A stretch of 64,000 nt of DNA, from contig JBEKEC010000022.1 of NCBI GenBank assembly GCA_050014015.1, positions 62,001 through 126,000 on the forward strand, read 5' to 3'. The position numbers were made by a program, and so were the translations under genes. Positions within the stretch are counted from its first letter, which is position 1, and each line of letters starts with the position of its first letter. Shown here piece by piece: positions 42,310 to 50,692 of the stretch. This DNA is from PALSA-1353 sp050014015 (GTDB lineage: Bacteria > Planctomycetota > Phycisphaerae > Tepidisphaerales > Tepidisphaeraceae). The notes below the pieces were generated by a model, which saw only the letters and a list, made by a program, of their open reading frames with translations, had not been told where the DNA came from and did no database searches.

Positions 42310-42330
42310 TTCGGCAAAATACGGTATAAT
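42302..42330 (+). promoter_or_regulatory. Candidate sigma-70 promoter for the toxin-antitoxin pair
   Basis: A perfect TATAAT (42325-42330) lies eight bases before the antitoxin ATG, with TTAGCC 17 bases upstream as a weak -35. The closeness to the start codon would give a very short leader. Confidence 0.4.
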
Positions 42331-42337
42331 TAGAGCT

Positions 42338-42586
42338 ATGTCATCGCCGGAATTGTTCAAAGAGGCTCGGCATCTTCCAGTCGCCGAGCGGCTCGAATTG
42401 ATCGACCAATTGATCGATTCCGTCGAAACCGATTCCGCGCAGACTCTTTCCCCTGAGCTCGATTCCGAACTTGATCGCCGATATCGCGCGTTTTTGGCGA
42501 ATCCGAACGAAGGCGAACCGTGGGAGGTCGTGCGGGAAAAAATTCAAAGGAATTTGGATGCGGCGAGAACTCGTCGTCAGGCCTGA
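42338..42586 (+). CDS. Addiction-module antitoxin (ParE/RelE partner)
   Basis: An 82-residue protein beginning MSSPELFKEARHLPVAERLE, then LIDQLIDSVETDS and a C-terminal helical part with EPWEVVREKIQ. This is the pattern of the putative addiction-module component family (TIGR02574-like), which pairs with RelE/ParE toxins. The toxin start overlaps its 3' end by 29 bases. It would bind and neutralise the toxin and may repress the shared promoter. Confidence 0.8.
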   Translation: MSSPELFKEARHLPVAERLELIDQLIDSVETDSAQTLSPELDSELDRRYRAFLANPNEGEPWEVVREKIQRNLDAARTRRQA

Positions 42587-42866
42587 GGCGACCGTCGACG
42601 CGATGGAGGCAAGCCGTTGGTATGACGAGCGCGTTAATGGCTTGGGGACGCGGTTTCTCCAACAGGTTAACACGGCGATGGCTTCAATCCGCCAGTCGCC
42701 GTCGAGCTACCCTGTTTATCGCCGCGAAATTCGGCGGATCCGCGTGGATAAGTTCCCCTACACCATTTTCTTTGCCGCCGCGGAATCTCGGGTTGTCGTA
42801 CTGGGAATCTTCCACCTCTATCGCGATCCCCGCCTGCTCCGAAAAATGCTCCGTCAACGAAAATAA
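42558..42866 (+). CDS. ParE/RelE-family toxin
   Basis: 102 residues with the ParE/RelE pattern: MRRELVVRPEATVDAMEASR, WYDERVNGLGTRFLQQVNTA, PVYRREIRRIRVDKFPYTIF and VVVLGIFHLYRDPRL. The toxin fold inhibits gyrase (ParE) or cleaves mRNA on ribosomes (RelE); which one cannot be told. ATG 42558 overlaps the antitoxin gene, as usual for such operons. Both genes look intact. Confidence 0.85.
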   Translation: MRRELVVRPEATVDAMEASRWYDERVNGLGTRFLQQVNTAMASIRQSPSSYPVYRREIRRIRVDKFPYTIFFAAAESRVVVLGIFHLYRDPRLLRKMLRQRK

Positions 42867-43279
42867 AAAATCGGCACGGTTCGACATTATGCCAAGCACG
42901 CCTTCGGCTTTTCAACAGGGACGTCGTGATTGTCTGCACGAATGGGCGCGGCGAGTTGTTGCTCCAACTGAAGCCTACGCTTGCCCCCTCGCCGCGATGG
43001 CGTCAACAACGCCTTTGGCGTCAGCCGGTGGAAAGTCGGGCGTCTCTTGGCGGTAATGGAATTCCATCGCTTTCATCTCCGCGATCTTTGCGTGCTGCGC
43101 GGTTCAATCATTCTAACCGAGTACGAAAGAGTTGATAAACCGCGGAGATCGCCGAGACCGCGGAGAAGAAATGGAAGAGTCATTTCAGTCGGGAAATGGT
43201 GAAATCCAACTCGGCATCTACGCTTTCCAAACGCATGCGTTAGGATTCGCCGTATGCTATCTTGCCCAGGAGGCTGCCC
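42867..43279. other. Intergenic region containing a palindromic repeat
   Basis: No plausible gene. The right half is a palindrome at 43062-43176, and the rest has no recognisable signal. The exonuclease promoter must be at the right end. Confidence 0.5.
43062..43176. repeat. Palindromic repeat with TTCCAT...ATGGAA ends
   Basis: Left arm TTCCATCGCTTTCATCTCC then GCGATCTTTGCGTGC, right arm GCGGAGATCGCCGAGACCG then CGGAGAAGAAATGGAA. The whole 115-bp unit is an imperfect inverted repeat. It resembles other short palindromic repeats scattered between genes here. Confidence 0.65.
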
Positions 43280-43981
43280 ATGAAACTTCTCGGCTTCGAC
43301 ATCGAGATTTCCAATGTCTTCGACCTTCGGCCCGGCGAGGATATCGACCGATATGCGCCATTCGACATCTCCGTTGCTGCCACCCACGTCGATGGAGGCG
43401 AAAAGCGGGTATGGCTATCAAGCGGCCCGGATGGAAAGCCGCTGCTGAGCCTGAATCGTCAGGACGCAAACGAGTTGCTGGATTTCCTGGATCAAATGCA
43501 GCGTGCCGGACATGCCCTGGTCGCGTGGAACGGCCTGAGTTTTGATTTGCGATGGATAGGCCACGCGGCCGGCAACCTTCCGAAGGCGGCCGGTATCGCT
43601 CGCAAAATGTACGATCCGATGTTTCAGTTTTTCAAACTGAGGGGCTTTCCCATCGGCCTTGCGGCCGTTGCACAGGGAATGGGCATCGCCACCAAGAAGC
43701 TCATGAACAGCGCCGACGCTCCGGTCCAATGGCGAGCGGGCAATCATGATGCCGTGTGCAAGTACGTGCTAGGCGATGCCCGCATGACGGTCGAGATTGC
43801 CGCGGCGATTGACCGCAAGCGTCAAATTGCCTGGATGACCCAGAAGGGCACGCGTTCCTCCGTTCCGATTCCGTGCCTGCGAACCGTCGAGGAGTGCTTG
43901 AAGGACCCCATGCCCGATCAGTCCTGGATGAGCAGTCCGATACCGCAGGCGAAATTCGCGGGCTGGATAACGCCGCTTTGA
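43280..43981 (+). CDS. DEDD-family 3'-5' exonuclease-like protein
   Basis: The 233-residue protein starts MKLLGFDIEISN, giving the first acidic pair (Asp7, Glu9), and has WNGLSFDLRWIGH and a late YVLGDARMTVEIA. These are the motifs of RNase H-fold 3'-5' exonucleases of the DEDD type, related to DNA polymerase B proofreading domains. It probably trims DNA or RNA ends in the cytoplasm. No partner gene is visible. Met 43280 was chosen over 43262 because it starts the first beta strand and follows a CCAGGAGG-like site. Confidence 0.75.
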   Translation: MKLLGFDIEISNVFDLRPGEDIDRYAPFDISVAATHVDGGEKRVWLSSGPDGKPLLSLNRQDANELLDFLDQMQRAGHALVAWNGLSFDLRWIGHAAGNLPKAAGIARKMYDPMFQFFKLRGFPIGLAAVAQGMGIATKKLMNSADAPVQWRAGNHDAVCKYVLGDARMTVEIAAAIDRKRQIAWMTQKGTRSSVPIPCLRTVEECLKDPMPDQSWMSSPIPQAKFAGWITPL

Positions 43982-44003
43982 GCGGCGAATGGGTGCCTGT
44001 CTT

Positions 44004-44085
44004 AGGGACGGTCACCTATTTCTGCTTACCCGAAATAGGTGACTGTCCCTAATTTCACGAAATGGGTGACTGTCCCGAATTTCAA
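44004..44085. repeat. REP-like palindrome between convergent genes
   Basis: AGGGACGGTCACCTATTTC (44004-44022) pairs with GAAATAGGTGACTGTCCCT (44032-44050), one mismatch, with a nine-base loop. A third related unit (GAAATGGGTGACTGTCCC) follows. This 'gacagtccc' style of repeat occurs widely as REP sequences. Lying between two convergent genes it could also stop transcription from both sides. Confidence 0.75.
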
Positions 44086-46289
44086 CCGCCCGGGTTTCGC
44101 TGGAATTCCCGGCGGCGGAGAATCCATTCGGCGCTCCAGGTCCAATTCCAATGGGAGACGATCAGCTCGTCCGATTTCAGCGCCCAGCGGCCGGTGAGGC
44201 CGGCCTTTGCCGCCTCCTCGTCGGGCCAGGACCAATAACCCAGCCGGCTGACTTCCCATACAATCACCCGGGATATTTCCGGATTCGCGGCCAGGTCGTC
44301 GCGTATCTGCGCGGTCGAAATCGACGAGTTGTAGATACAGCGGCTTTTGAATTGCGTCGCGGCGGCGCCGTATTCAAACGGCCATGAACTGCCTACGCGG
44401 AATTCACCGGGAGTCGGTTCGAGCCGGGCGACGATGCAGGCGTTGTACAGAGCGAGCGGGCGATATAGCGTGTCGTCAAAAAGGGCGTGCATCTCGAAAT
44501 AAGTTCTTGTGTCGGAATGCGGCTGCGATCGGTAGATGTCCGTCACGACGCGATCCACCGGAACTTCCGACGAGGCATATTCCCGGGCCAGTCCGTTGAC
44601 GAGGTTGTAGGAACAGATCATCAGCACCGCGCCGACGCGGAGGATCGGGGTCGGCAATCGGCTGACCAGCGCGGCCGCCGCGAGCCATACCGCCGGCCAG
44701 ACCACCGCGACATAACGGATGTGCCAGACCGATTGCCACTCCAGCTCCGGGTGTTTCCGCATCGATATCTCGTGCATCCAACTCCATCCGACGAACATGG
44801 CGCCGCACAATGTCAAGACAACGCCCACAATCGCCAGCAGCCGAAGCAGTTCGATGAAGCGGTGTCGAAGCGTGCCGCCGGAATAGTGGAAGATGGTAGC
44901 GGGCGCCAGGGCGATTGCGGCCATTCGAATCGCCGGCACGTCGGCAAAATCCATCCATTGGCAGCGGTTGCGCGCGGTCTGGACCACCGCTGCAAGGGCA
45001 AGCAACAGCAGCGGAAGGGCAACGAATTTGGCGGCGCGCGGCTGCCAGTTCAGACACGCCGCGACGACCACCATTCCCGCCAGCGCGCCCCACGCCACCG
45101 GCCGAACGAACTGAAACAACGCATTCAGCCAAACCAGCGGGGAACTGAAATCCTCCACGGACCGGCAATAGAAAAATCCGTACACCGGCATGACGAGCCA
45201 TAACAGGAGCCAAAGCAGCGATCGCCACCAGGGCTGAACGGGACGGTCACGCTGGCCAATCCTGCGGAGATGGGGCCATGGCATTGCCCCCAGGATGAAC
45301 AAACCATACGTCGTCGTGAACAGGGCGATCATTGCTCCGCTGAATTTGCGCACAAAAAACGCCGGATGGGCAAGATCGTCGATCGTGGTCCACTCGAATC
45401 CGCTCAAATAGGCGTTGAGCGCTTTGAACGGCGGCTGGAAGGAGTTGTCGATCTGGTCGAGCCATTCCAATCCGCTGGCGCTCCAGTTTGCATCGGGCGC
45501 GGGTTCGCTCACCACGCCGGGCAGCAATCCACCGGAGTTCCGCGACCAATGGTTGTAAAACCCGTAATAGACCGCCGGCCCAACCGCGATCAGGGCCATC
45601 CCCGCGAGCAGCATCGGGACGCGCCAGCCGCGGAAGCGACCCATGGAAAGAAAATAAAGCGGCGCCAGCGGAAGCAGCAGCAAGGAGATGGCGTGAAACC
45701 CCGCGGCGGCGATGCCGGCGGCGATCCAGCACAACCACGCAAGCCGCCGCCAGGTGCGAATCCACCACAGAAAACAGGCCACGGTCAACGTTTCCAGCAT
45801 CCAGGCCGGTGCGTACATCTTGGCATAGCGAGAAAAGAACAGCCCGTACGCCGAACAGGCGATGAACGTCGCCGCGAAGATTGCGGTGCGGCGGTTGAAC
45901 AGTTGCCGGGCCAGGAAATACGTGACCGGCGTCATCAGCGTCCCCGACAGCGCCGGGACAAATCGCATCACCGACGGGGTGAGCAAAACACCGCCTGGAA
46001 CAATCCGGACGCCGAATCCCAGAGGAAACCCCTGTCGAATCCAATTCAACAGTTCGTAGTGCAGCGGCATGAAGGCGTCGTCGCGCAGCGTGTCGAGCAA
46101 CTCGCCGAGCGACCCGCACGTCCGCCAATAGGTAAGACATTCGTCGATCAGCATCGACGGTTGTGACAGTCGATTGAAACAAAGCGCCGCGGAAAGGCCC
46201 GTCAACGCCAACAGAATCCAGAGAGCCGCGGGGGATTGGGGCTTCGCCGGATCGGGCTCGATATTCGGGGTCAGAGGCTGCTCTTGCAT
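44082..46289 (-). CDS. GT39-like membrane glycosyltransferase
   Basis: 735 residues with about twelve hydrophobic segments. The first luminal loop contains the acidic motif SMLIDECLTYWRT, as the DE motif of dolichyl-phosphate-mannose or ArnT-like transferases (GT39/PMT superfamily), and a FFSRYAKMYAPAWMLETLTV stretch is also family-like. A soluble C-terminal region of about 180 residues ends the protein. It would move a sugar from a lipid carrier to a protein, glycan or lipid on the outer face of the membrane. No operon partner. Confidence 0.8.
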   Translation of the reverse strand: MQEQPLTPNIEPDPAKPQSPAALWILLALTGLSAALCFNRLSQPSMLIDECLTYWRTCGSLGELLDTLRDDAFMPLHYELLNWIRQGFPLGFGVRIVPGGVLLTPSVMRFVPALSGTLMTPVTYFLARQLFNRRTAIFAATFIACSAYGLFFSRYAKMYAPAWMLETLTVACFLWWIRTWRRLAWLCWIAAGIAAAGFHAISLLLLPLAPLYFLSMGRFRGWRVPMLLAGMALIAVGPAVYYGFYNHWSRNSGGLLPGVVSEPAPDANWSASGLEWLDQIDNSFQPPFKALNAYLSGFEWTTIDDLAHPAFFVRKFSGAMIALFTTTYGLFILGAMPWPHLRRIGQRDRPVQPWWRSLLWLLLWLVMPVYGFFYCRSVEDFSSPLVWLNALFQFVRPVAWGALAGMVVVAACLNWQPRAAKFVALPLLLLALAAVVQTARNRCQWMDFADVPAIRMAAIALAPATIFHYSGGTLRHRFIELLRLLAIVGVVLTLCGAMFVGWSWMHEISMRKHPELEWQSVWHIRYVAVVWPAVWLAAAALVSRLPTPILRVGAVLMICSYNLVNGLAREYASSEVPVDRVVTDIYRSQPHSDTRTYFEMHALFDDTLYRPLALYNACIVARLEPTPGEFRVGSSWPFEYGAAATQFKSRCIYNSSISTAQIRDDLAANPEISRVIVWEVSRLGYWSWPDEEAAKAGLTGRWALKSDELIVSHWNWTWSAEWILRRREFQRNPGG

Positions 46290-46578
46290 GGGATCGGGCC
46301 TGAACCGGAATTTGCCAATTCAATCTATACTCTGACGAACGTCGCCGGGCTTTATTTCATAGCATACCGGCTGTTGGAGTGTTCGGCCCAACTTTGGCGC
46401 ACGCTGACGCACCGTTACCCTTGGGTCCGCGGCGCCATTGTCAGGTTGATGCCAGGCGTTTTATCGGACGGTGGGGGTCACAGGGGCTGTTCCATTGGCC
46501 CGGAATCGGAGAAAATCGGGATTTCCAACGGAAGAAAACCGCCCGTTGCAGCAACTATGTTTGTGGAATGCGTGAATC

Positions 46579-47160
46579 TTGCCGTATCGGATGGCAACGG
46601 GTGAGGCTTCGAGGGAGACGCCGCACGTGGTGCAATACAACCCGGAGGCGGACGACATCGAGCTTCTGCGACGCGCCGGCGCCGGCGATTCGGCGGCATT
46701 TCACGCCCTGGTCGATCGCCATGCGCAGCGGTTGTATCGCCTTGCGGTGTCTCTGATTGGAAACGCCGCTGACGCGGAGGACGTGCTTCAGGAGACGTTT
46801 ATCGGCGCGTTCCGGGGCTTGCGGTCGTTCCAAGGCCGGGCCTCGGTGAAGACCTGGCTGACGCGCATCCTGGTGTTGCAGGCGGGTCAATGGCGGCGGG
46901 ACCGGCGGCGACGGAGGTTCGAGCCGATGGGCGATTCGATCGCCGCAGCCGGCCCAAGCGCCGAGGCGGGCCTGGACGTGCGGGCGGCGATCGGGCAGTT
47001 GTCGCCCGAGCATCGTGAGGTTTTGGTGCTCCGGGAATTCGAGCGGATGTCGTACGAGGAGATTGCCGAGGCGCTTGACGTTCCGCGAGGGACGGTGGAA
47101 TCGCGGCTGCATCGGGCGCGAAGCGAATTGCGGGAAAAATTGAAGGCGTATCTGCCATGA
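46579..47160 (+). CDS. ECF RNA polymerase sigma factor, RpoE-like
   Basis: 193 residues. Region 2: HALVDRHAQRLYRLAVSLIG, NAADAEDVLQETFIGAFRGL. Region 4: LSPEHREVLVLREFERMSYE, EIAEALDVPRGTVESRLHRA. It is a stand-alone ECF sigma. The stop overlaps the anti-sigma start by four bases (ATGA), as in sigma/anti-sigma pairs. Spy-like and glycine-rich secreted proteins and the gsp operon follow in the same direction and are candidates for its regulon. An in-frame GTG at 46627 is an alternative start. Confidence 0.9.
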   Translation: MPYRMATGEASRETPHVVQYNPEADDIELLRRAGAGDSAAFHALVDRHAQRLYRLAVSLIGNAADAEDVLQETFIGAFRGLRSFQGRASVKTWLTRILVLQAGQWRRDRRRRRFEPMGDSIAAAGPSAEAGLDVRAAIGQLSPEHREVLVLREFERMSYEEIAEALDVPRGTVESRLHRARSELREKLKAYLP

Positions 47161-47606
47161 ACTGTCCGACGAACGAGCAATTGAGCGCATTCCACGACGG
47201 CGAGATTGACGAAGTCCGCCGGGTGGAAATGGAACTGCATTTGCGCCAGTGCCGGTTGTGCGGGGCCGAGATGGAGCGGCTGCAGACGATGTCGCGGCTG
47301 CTGGGTGCGGCGCCGGCGGCGCGGCTGTCGCCGATCGGCGTGCATCGGCTGCATCGCCGCGTGAACGAGGTAATGGAAGAAGGGCTTTTACGGTTTGTTC
47401 GGGTGCTAAACACGATCGCCGCATGCCTGTTGGTTGCGGGATCCGCGTGGTTGATGGTGAAGACGCGTGCAGATCAGACGGTTGAGAGCCCAATGCCGGC
47501 GGCGCCCCCGTGGGTGGATGTCGTGTCCGACTCACCCTCGGGGGCGGCCAGCACACCGGCGGCGGCGTGGTATTTGGCGGAAGATTCCAGTCGCGGCGAC
47601 GATTAG
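47157..47606 (+). CDS. Zinc-finger anti-sigma factor
   Basis: 149 residues. The N-terminal anti-sigma domain has the zf-HC2 motif HLRQCRLCGAEM (HX3CX2C) preceded by SAFHDGEIDEVRRVEMEL. One membrane segment follows (FVRVLNTIAACLLVAGSAWL) and a short extracytoplasmic tail. It would hold the upstream ECF sigma factor at the membrane until a signal releases it. The start overlaps the sigma gene's stop. Confidence 0.85.
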   Translation: MNCPTNEQLSAFHDGEIDEVRRVEMELHLRQCRLCGAEMERLQTMSRLLGAAPAARLSPIGVHRLHRRVNEVMEEGLLRFVRVLNTIAACLLVAGSAWLMVKTRADQTVESPMPAAPPWVDVVSDSPSGAASTPAAAWYLAEDSSRGDD

Positions 47607-47623
47607 CCGTAATTGGTGGAAAC

Positions 47624-48178
47624 ATGATGAACAGGAAGGCCGTTCTTCTTCTGGTCATGGCGGTGATGACGCTCAGCGCCGGCGTGGTGCTGGGCTGGGT
47701 GTGGACTCCGGGCGGCCGCGGCGGCGGGCCGCGGCCCTGGTTCGATCAGCTTGGGCTCGGCGCCGAACAGCAAAAACAAATGGACAAGATCTGGGGCGAC
47801 ACTCGCCAGCAGATGCAGAAGTTGTTCGAGCGCCGCCGCGACCTGGAAAAGCAGAGGGACCAACAGGTCCTGGCGCTTTTGGATTCCGGCCAGCGCGCCG
47901 CGTACGACAAGATCAACCAGAATTTCCGAACGCAGCGGGAGGATTTTGACAAGCAGCGCGAATCGCTCATTGCCGACGCCAACGTCCGCAGCCGCGCGTT
48001 GCTCGATCCTTCGCAAAAGGACAAATGGGACATTATTTCCAAGGACATGCAGATGCGCCGCAGGCGCGGTCCCATGGGCATGGCGACGCAGCGTTCGGCA
48101 GCGGAGGCTTGGCCTTCGGCGACCATGCCTTCCCACGAGGGAGAAGGACATCACGATGTAGATTCAAGATCGCACTAA
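47624..48178 (+). CDS. Spy/CpxP-like periplasmic helical protein
   Basis: The protein starts MMNRKAVLLLVMAVMTLSAG, a signal anchor or signal peptide, then a helical domain with repeats FDQLGLGAEQQKQMDKIWGD, MQKLFERRRDLEKQRDQQVL and ALLDPSQKDKWDIIS. This 'sensor of envelope stress'/heavy-metal-resistance style resembles Spy or CpxP. It follows the anti-sigma gene by 17 bases, so it is likely controlled with it. The C-terminus is His-rich (SHEGEGHHDVDSRSH), perhaps metal-binding. Confidence 0.65.
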   Translation: MMNRKAVLLLVMAVMTLSAGVVLGWVWTPGGRGGGPRPWFDQLGLGAEQQKQMDKIWGDTRQQMQKLFERRRDLEKQRDQQVLALLDSGQRAAYDKINQNFRTQREDFDKQRESLIADANVRSRALLDPSQKDKWDIISKDMQMRRRRGPMGMATQRSAAEAWPSATMPSHEGEGHHDVDSRSH

Positions 48179-48238
48179 AAGTTGATCATCGGAAATGGTT
48201 TCCGGTGTCGCGCGATATTCTGTGAAAGGAGATTGTTT

Positions 48239-48814
48239 ATGTCGGTACCCAAGAGGCTTGGATTTGTTCTGACGGCGCTGTTAATCGGCATGCTGACGAT
48301 GCCTGTTTTAGGCCAGGTCGGCGGCGGCGGTGGCGGTGGCGGTGGTGGCGGTGGCGGCGGCGGGGGTGGAGGCGGCGGCGGGCGGGGTAATCCAGGCCAG
48401 AGGCAGCAGTGGATGATGGACCAACTCAAAACGGCCCTCGGCGCCAGCGACGATGAATTCGCGGCGATCCAGCCGAAGATTCTGGCCGTCATGCAAGACC
48501 AGCGTGACGCCAACCCGCGCACGTTCGGCATGTTCGGCGGCCGCGGCGGCGGCCCGGGCGGTGGGCGTTTCGGCGGCGGCGGCGGCTTCGGCCCAACCAC
48601 CGAGCCTTCGGTCGTGCAAACCGCTTTGCAGGATTTGCAAACCACCCTCGATGACCAGAACGCCTCCCCCGATGCCATCAAGGCCAAGCTTGATACGCTT
48701 CGGCAGGCCCGGACCAAGGCCCGTCAGGACCTGGCCGTGGCACAGGCGGACCTCAAGTCGATTCTCACTCAGCGGCAGGAAGCCGTCTTGGTGCTGAGGG
48801 GACTTCTCGACTGA
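48239..48814 (+). CDS. Glycine-rich exported protein
   Basis: Signal peptide MSVPKRLGFVLTALLIGMLT, cleavage near VLGQ, then an unbroken run of more than twenty glycines, a helical middle (QWMMDQLKTALGASDDEFAA) and a second glycine-rich part. The C-terminal half is a helical hairpin (TALQDLQTTLDDQNASPDAI, LRQARTKARQDLAVAQADLK). The helical parts are similar in style to the preceding Spy-like protein. Function is unknown; it may be a secretion or envelope factor linked to the gsp operon that starts 85 bp downstream. Confidence 0.6.
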   Translation: MSVPKRLGFVLTALLIGMLTMPVLGQVGGGGGGGGGGGGGGGGGGGGGRGNPGQRQQWMMDQLKTALGASDDEFAAIQPKILAVMQDQRDANPRTFGMFGGRGGGPGGGRFGGGGGFGPTTEPSVVQTALQDLQTTLDDQNASPDAIKAKLDTLRQARTKARQDLAVAQADLKSILTQRQEAVLVLRGLLD

Positions 48815-48899
48815 GATCGGCGTGAGTTTTTCCGCGGCGATGGAGGGGCCTGCCGGCAAAATCGGTGGGTCTCTCCAGCGCCGCTGCAAAGGATTTCCC

Positions 48900-50633
48900 G
48901 TGAACGATGTCCTGACCAGGTTGATTGCCGAAGGTCTGCTGGATGCCGAGAAGGCGAAGCAGGTGACGGATGCGGCGGCGGCCGGTAAGCCGCTGGACGA
49001 CGCCCTGCGCGCCGTCAACGGCGTGTCGGAGGAGAAAATTCTCCGGTCGCTTGCGGCCTACTTTGACGTTCCGTTCATCGACCTGGAAAAGGAGGGCGCC
49101 AAATACGCGCCGTCCAAGGAATTTCTGGCCAAGTTTCCGGCCCGGATTCTTCTGGACCGCCGGCTCATGCCGCTGGCTGAGAACGGCGACGGCGTCGCCA
49201 TCGTCACCTCGCGGATATTCGACAACGGCGGGCTGGACGAGCTTCGCCTGGCGACGGGCCTGGACGTTCATCCGGTGATCGCTCCCTCGGCGGAGATCGA
49301 CCGCTTTATCAAGAAATATCTCGGCGTCGGGGCGGACACGCTCCAATCCATGGGCCTGGAGGACAGTGCCGACGACGTCAAAGTCCTGGAAGAGCAGGGC
49401 GAAGACGACCTGGACCTTTCCACCGCGGCGCACGATGCGTCGATCATCAAATTCGTCAATCAGGTGATGGCCGAGGCCCTGGACCTGCGCGCCACCGACG
49501 TGCACGTTGAGCCGTTCGAACACCAGCTTCGCGTGCGCTATCGCATCGACGGCGTGTTGCAGGAGGCCAACATTCCGGCCCAGGTCCGCAAGTATCACGC
49601 GGCGATCGTGTCGCGCATCAAGATTCTGAGCCATCTCGACATCGCCGAAAAACGTCTTCCGCAGGACGGCCGGATTCGATTGAAGGTCGCGGGCCGCGAA
49701 ATCGACCTGCGCGTCAGCGTGATTCCGATGATCCACGGCGAGGCGGTGGTGCTGCGCATTCTGGACCGCGGCGACGCGCTGCTGGGTCTGGAGCATCTGG
49801 GCATGGGGCCGCGCGAAACCAACGTCTGGCAGCAGGTCCTCGATCTGCCGCACGGCATTATCCTGGTGACCGGCCCGACCGGCTCGGGCAAAACGACGAC
49901 GCTCTACGCGGCCCTGTCGAAGATCAACAATGCCGACCTGAAGATCATCACGATCGAAGACCCGGTGGAATACCAGCTTCGCGGCATCAACCAGATTCAG
50001 GTGAACACCAAATCCGGGCTGACGTTCGCGTCCGGGCTTCGTTCGATTCTGCGGCACGACCCGGACGTGGTGCTGATCGGCGAAATCCGCGATCGCGAGA
50101 CCGCGGAGATCGCCGTGCAGGCATCGCTGACCGGTCACCTGGTTTTCAGCACGCTGCACACGAACGACGCTCCCGGCGCGGCGACGCGGCTGGTGGACAT
50201 GGGCGTCGAACCGTACCTCGTCGCCTCCTCGCTGGAATTGGTCGCCGCCCAACGTCTGGTGCGGCTGATATGCCCCAAGTGCAAGACGGAATTACCGCAG
50301 TCGGACACCGATAGATTGCGGGCGGATTATGGCGAGAAGATTCCCAAGACGCTGTATTACGGCACGGGTTGCCGCAATTGCCAGGGGACCGGCTATCGAG
50401 GCCGGCAGGGCGTCTTCGAGATGATGCCGATCGACGATGAAATCCGGGCGCTGATACTGGAACGGGCCAGTTCGCGGGACATTCGCAAGGCGGCGACGCG
50501 GCAGGGAATGAGCAGCCTGCGCAACGACGGGTGGCGGCTGGTGGGCGAGGGGCGAACCACGGCCGAGGAAGTCATTCGCGTGACGAAGGACGAGGACGTG
50601 GCGGTCGGCGCCACCAGAGCGGCGGAAAAATAA
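48900..50633 (+). CDS. gspE: Type II secretion ATPase GspE
   Basis: From GTG 48900 (behind AAAGGA) the protein has 577 residues. It has an N-terminal GspE/PilB domain, a Walker A GPTGSGKT near residue 325, Asp-box and Walker B (PDVVLIGEIRDRETAEIA), and a HTNDAPGAATRLVDMGVEPY stretch. A zinc-binding cysteine set is present (CPKC about 458, CRNCQGTGYRG about 490). It powers pseudopilus assembly on the cytoplasmic side of the inner membrane. It heads an eleven-gene gsp operon. The longer frame upstream to 48822 has no family support. Confidence 0.93.
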   Translation: MNDVLTRLIAEGLLDAEKAKQVTDAAAAGKPLDDALRAVNGVSEEKILRSLAAYFDVPFIDLEKEGAKYAPSKEFLAKFPARILLDRRLMPLAENGDGVAIVTSRIFDNGGLDELRLATGLDVHPVIAPSAEIDRFIKKYLGVGADTLQSMGLEDSADDVKVLEEQGEDDLDLSTAAHDASIIKFVNQVMAEALDLRATDVHVEPFEHQLRVRYRIDGVLQEANIPAQVRKYHAAIVSRIKILSHLDIAEKRLPQDGRIRLKVAGREIDLRVSVIPMIHGEAVVLRILDRGDALLGLEHLGMGPRETNVWQQVLDLPHGIILVTGPTGSGKTTTLYAALSKINNADLKIITIEDPVEYQLRGINQIQVNTKSGLTFASGLRSILRHDPDVVLIGEIRDRETAEIAVQASLTGHLVFSTLHTNDAPGAATRLVDMGVEPYLVASSLELVAAQRLVRLICPKCKTELPQSDTDRLRADYGEKIPKTLYYGTGCRNCQGTGYRGRQGVFEMMPIDDEIRALILERASSRDIRKAATRQGMSSLRNDGWRLVGEGRTTAEEVIRVTKDEDVAVGATRAAEK

Positions 50634-50692
50634 CGGGCTTCCTTGAAAGGCCGGTTCGGGCGGGAAAAAGCGGATTTGACTGGAAACGATTG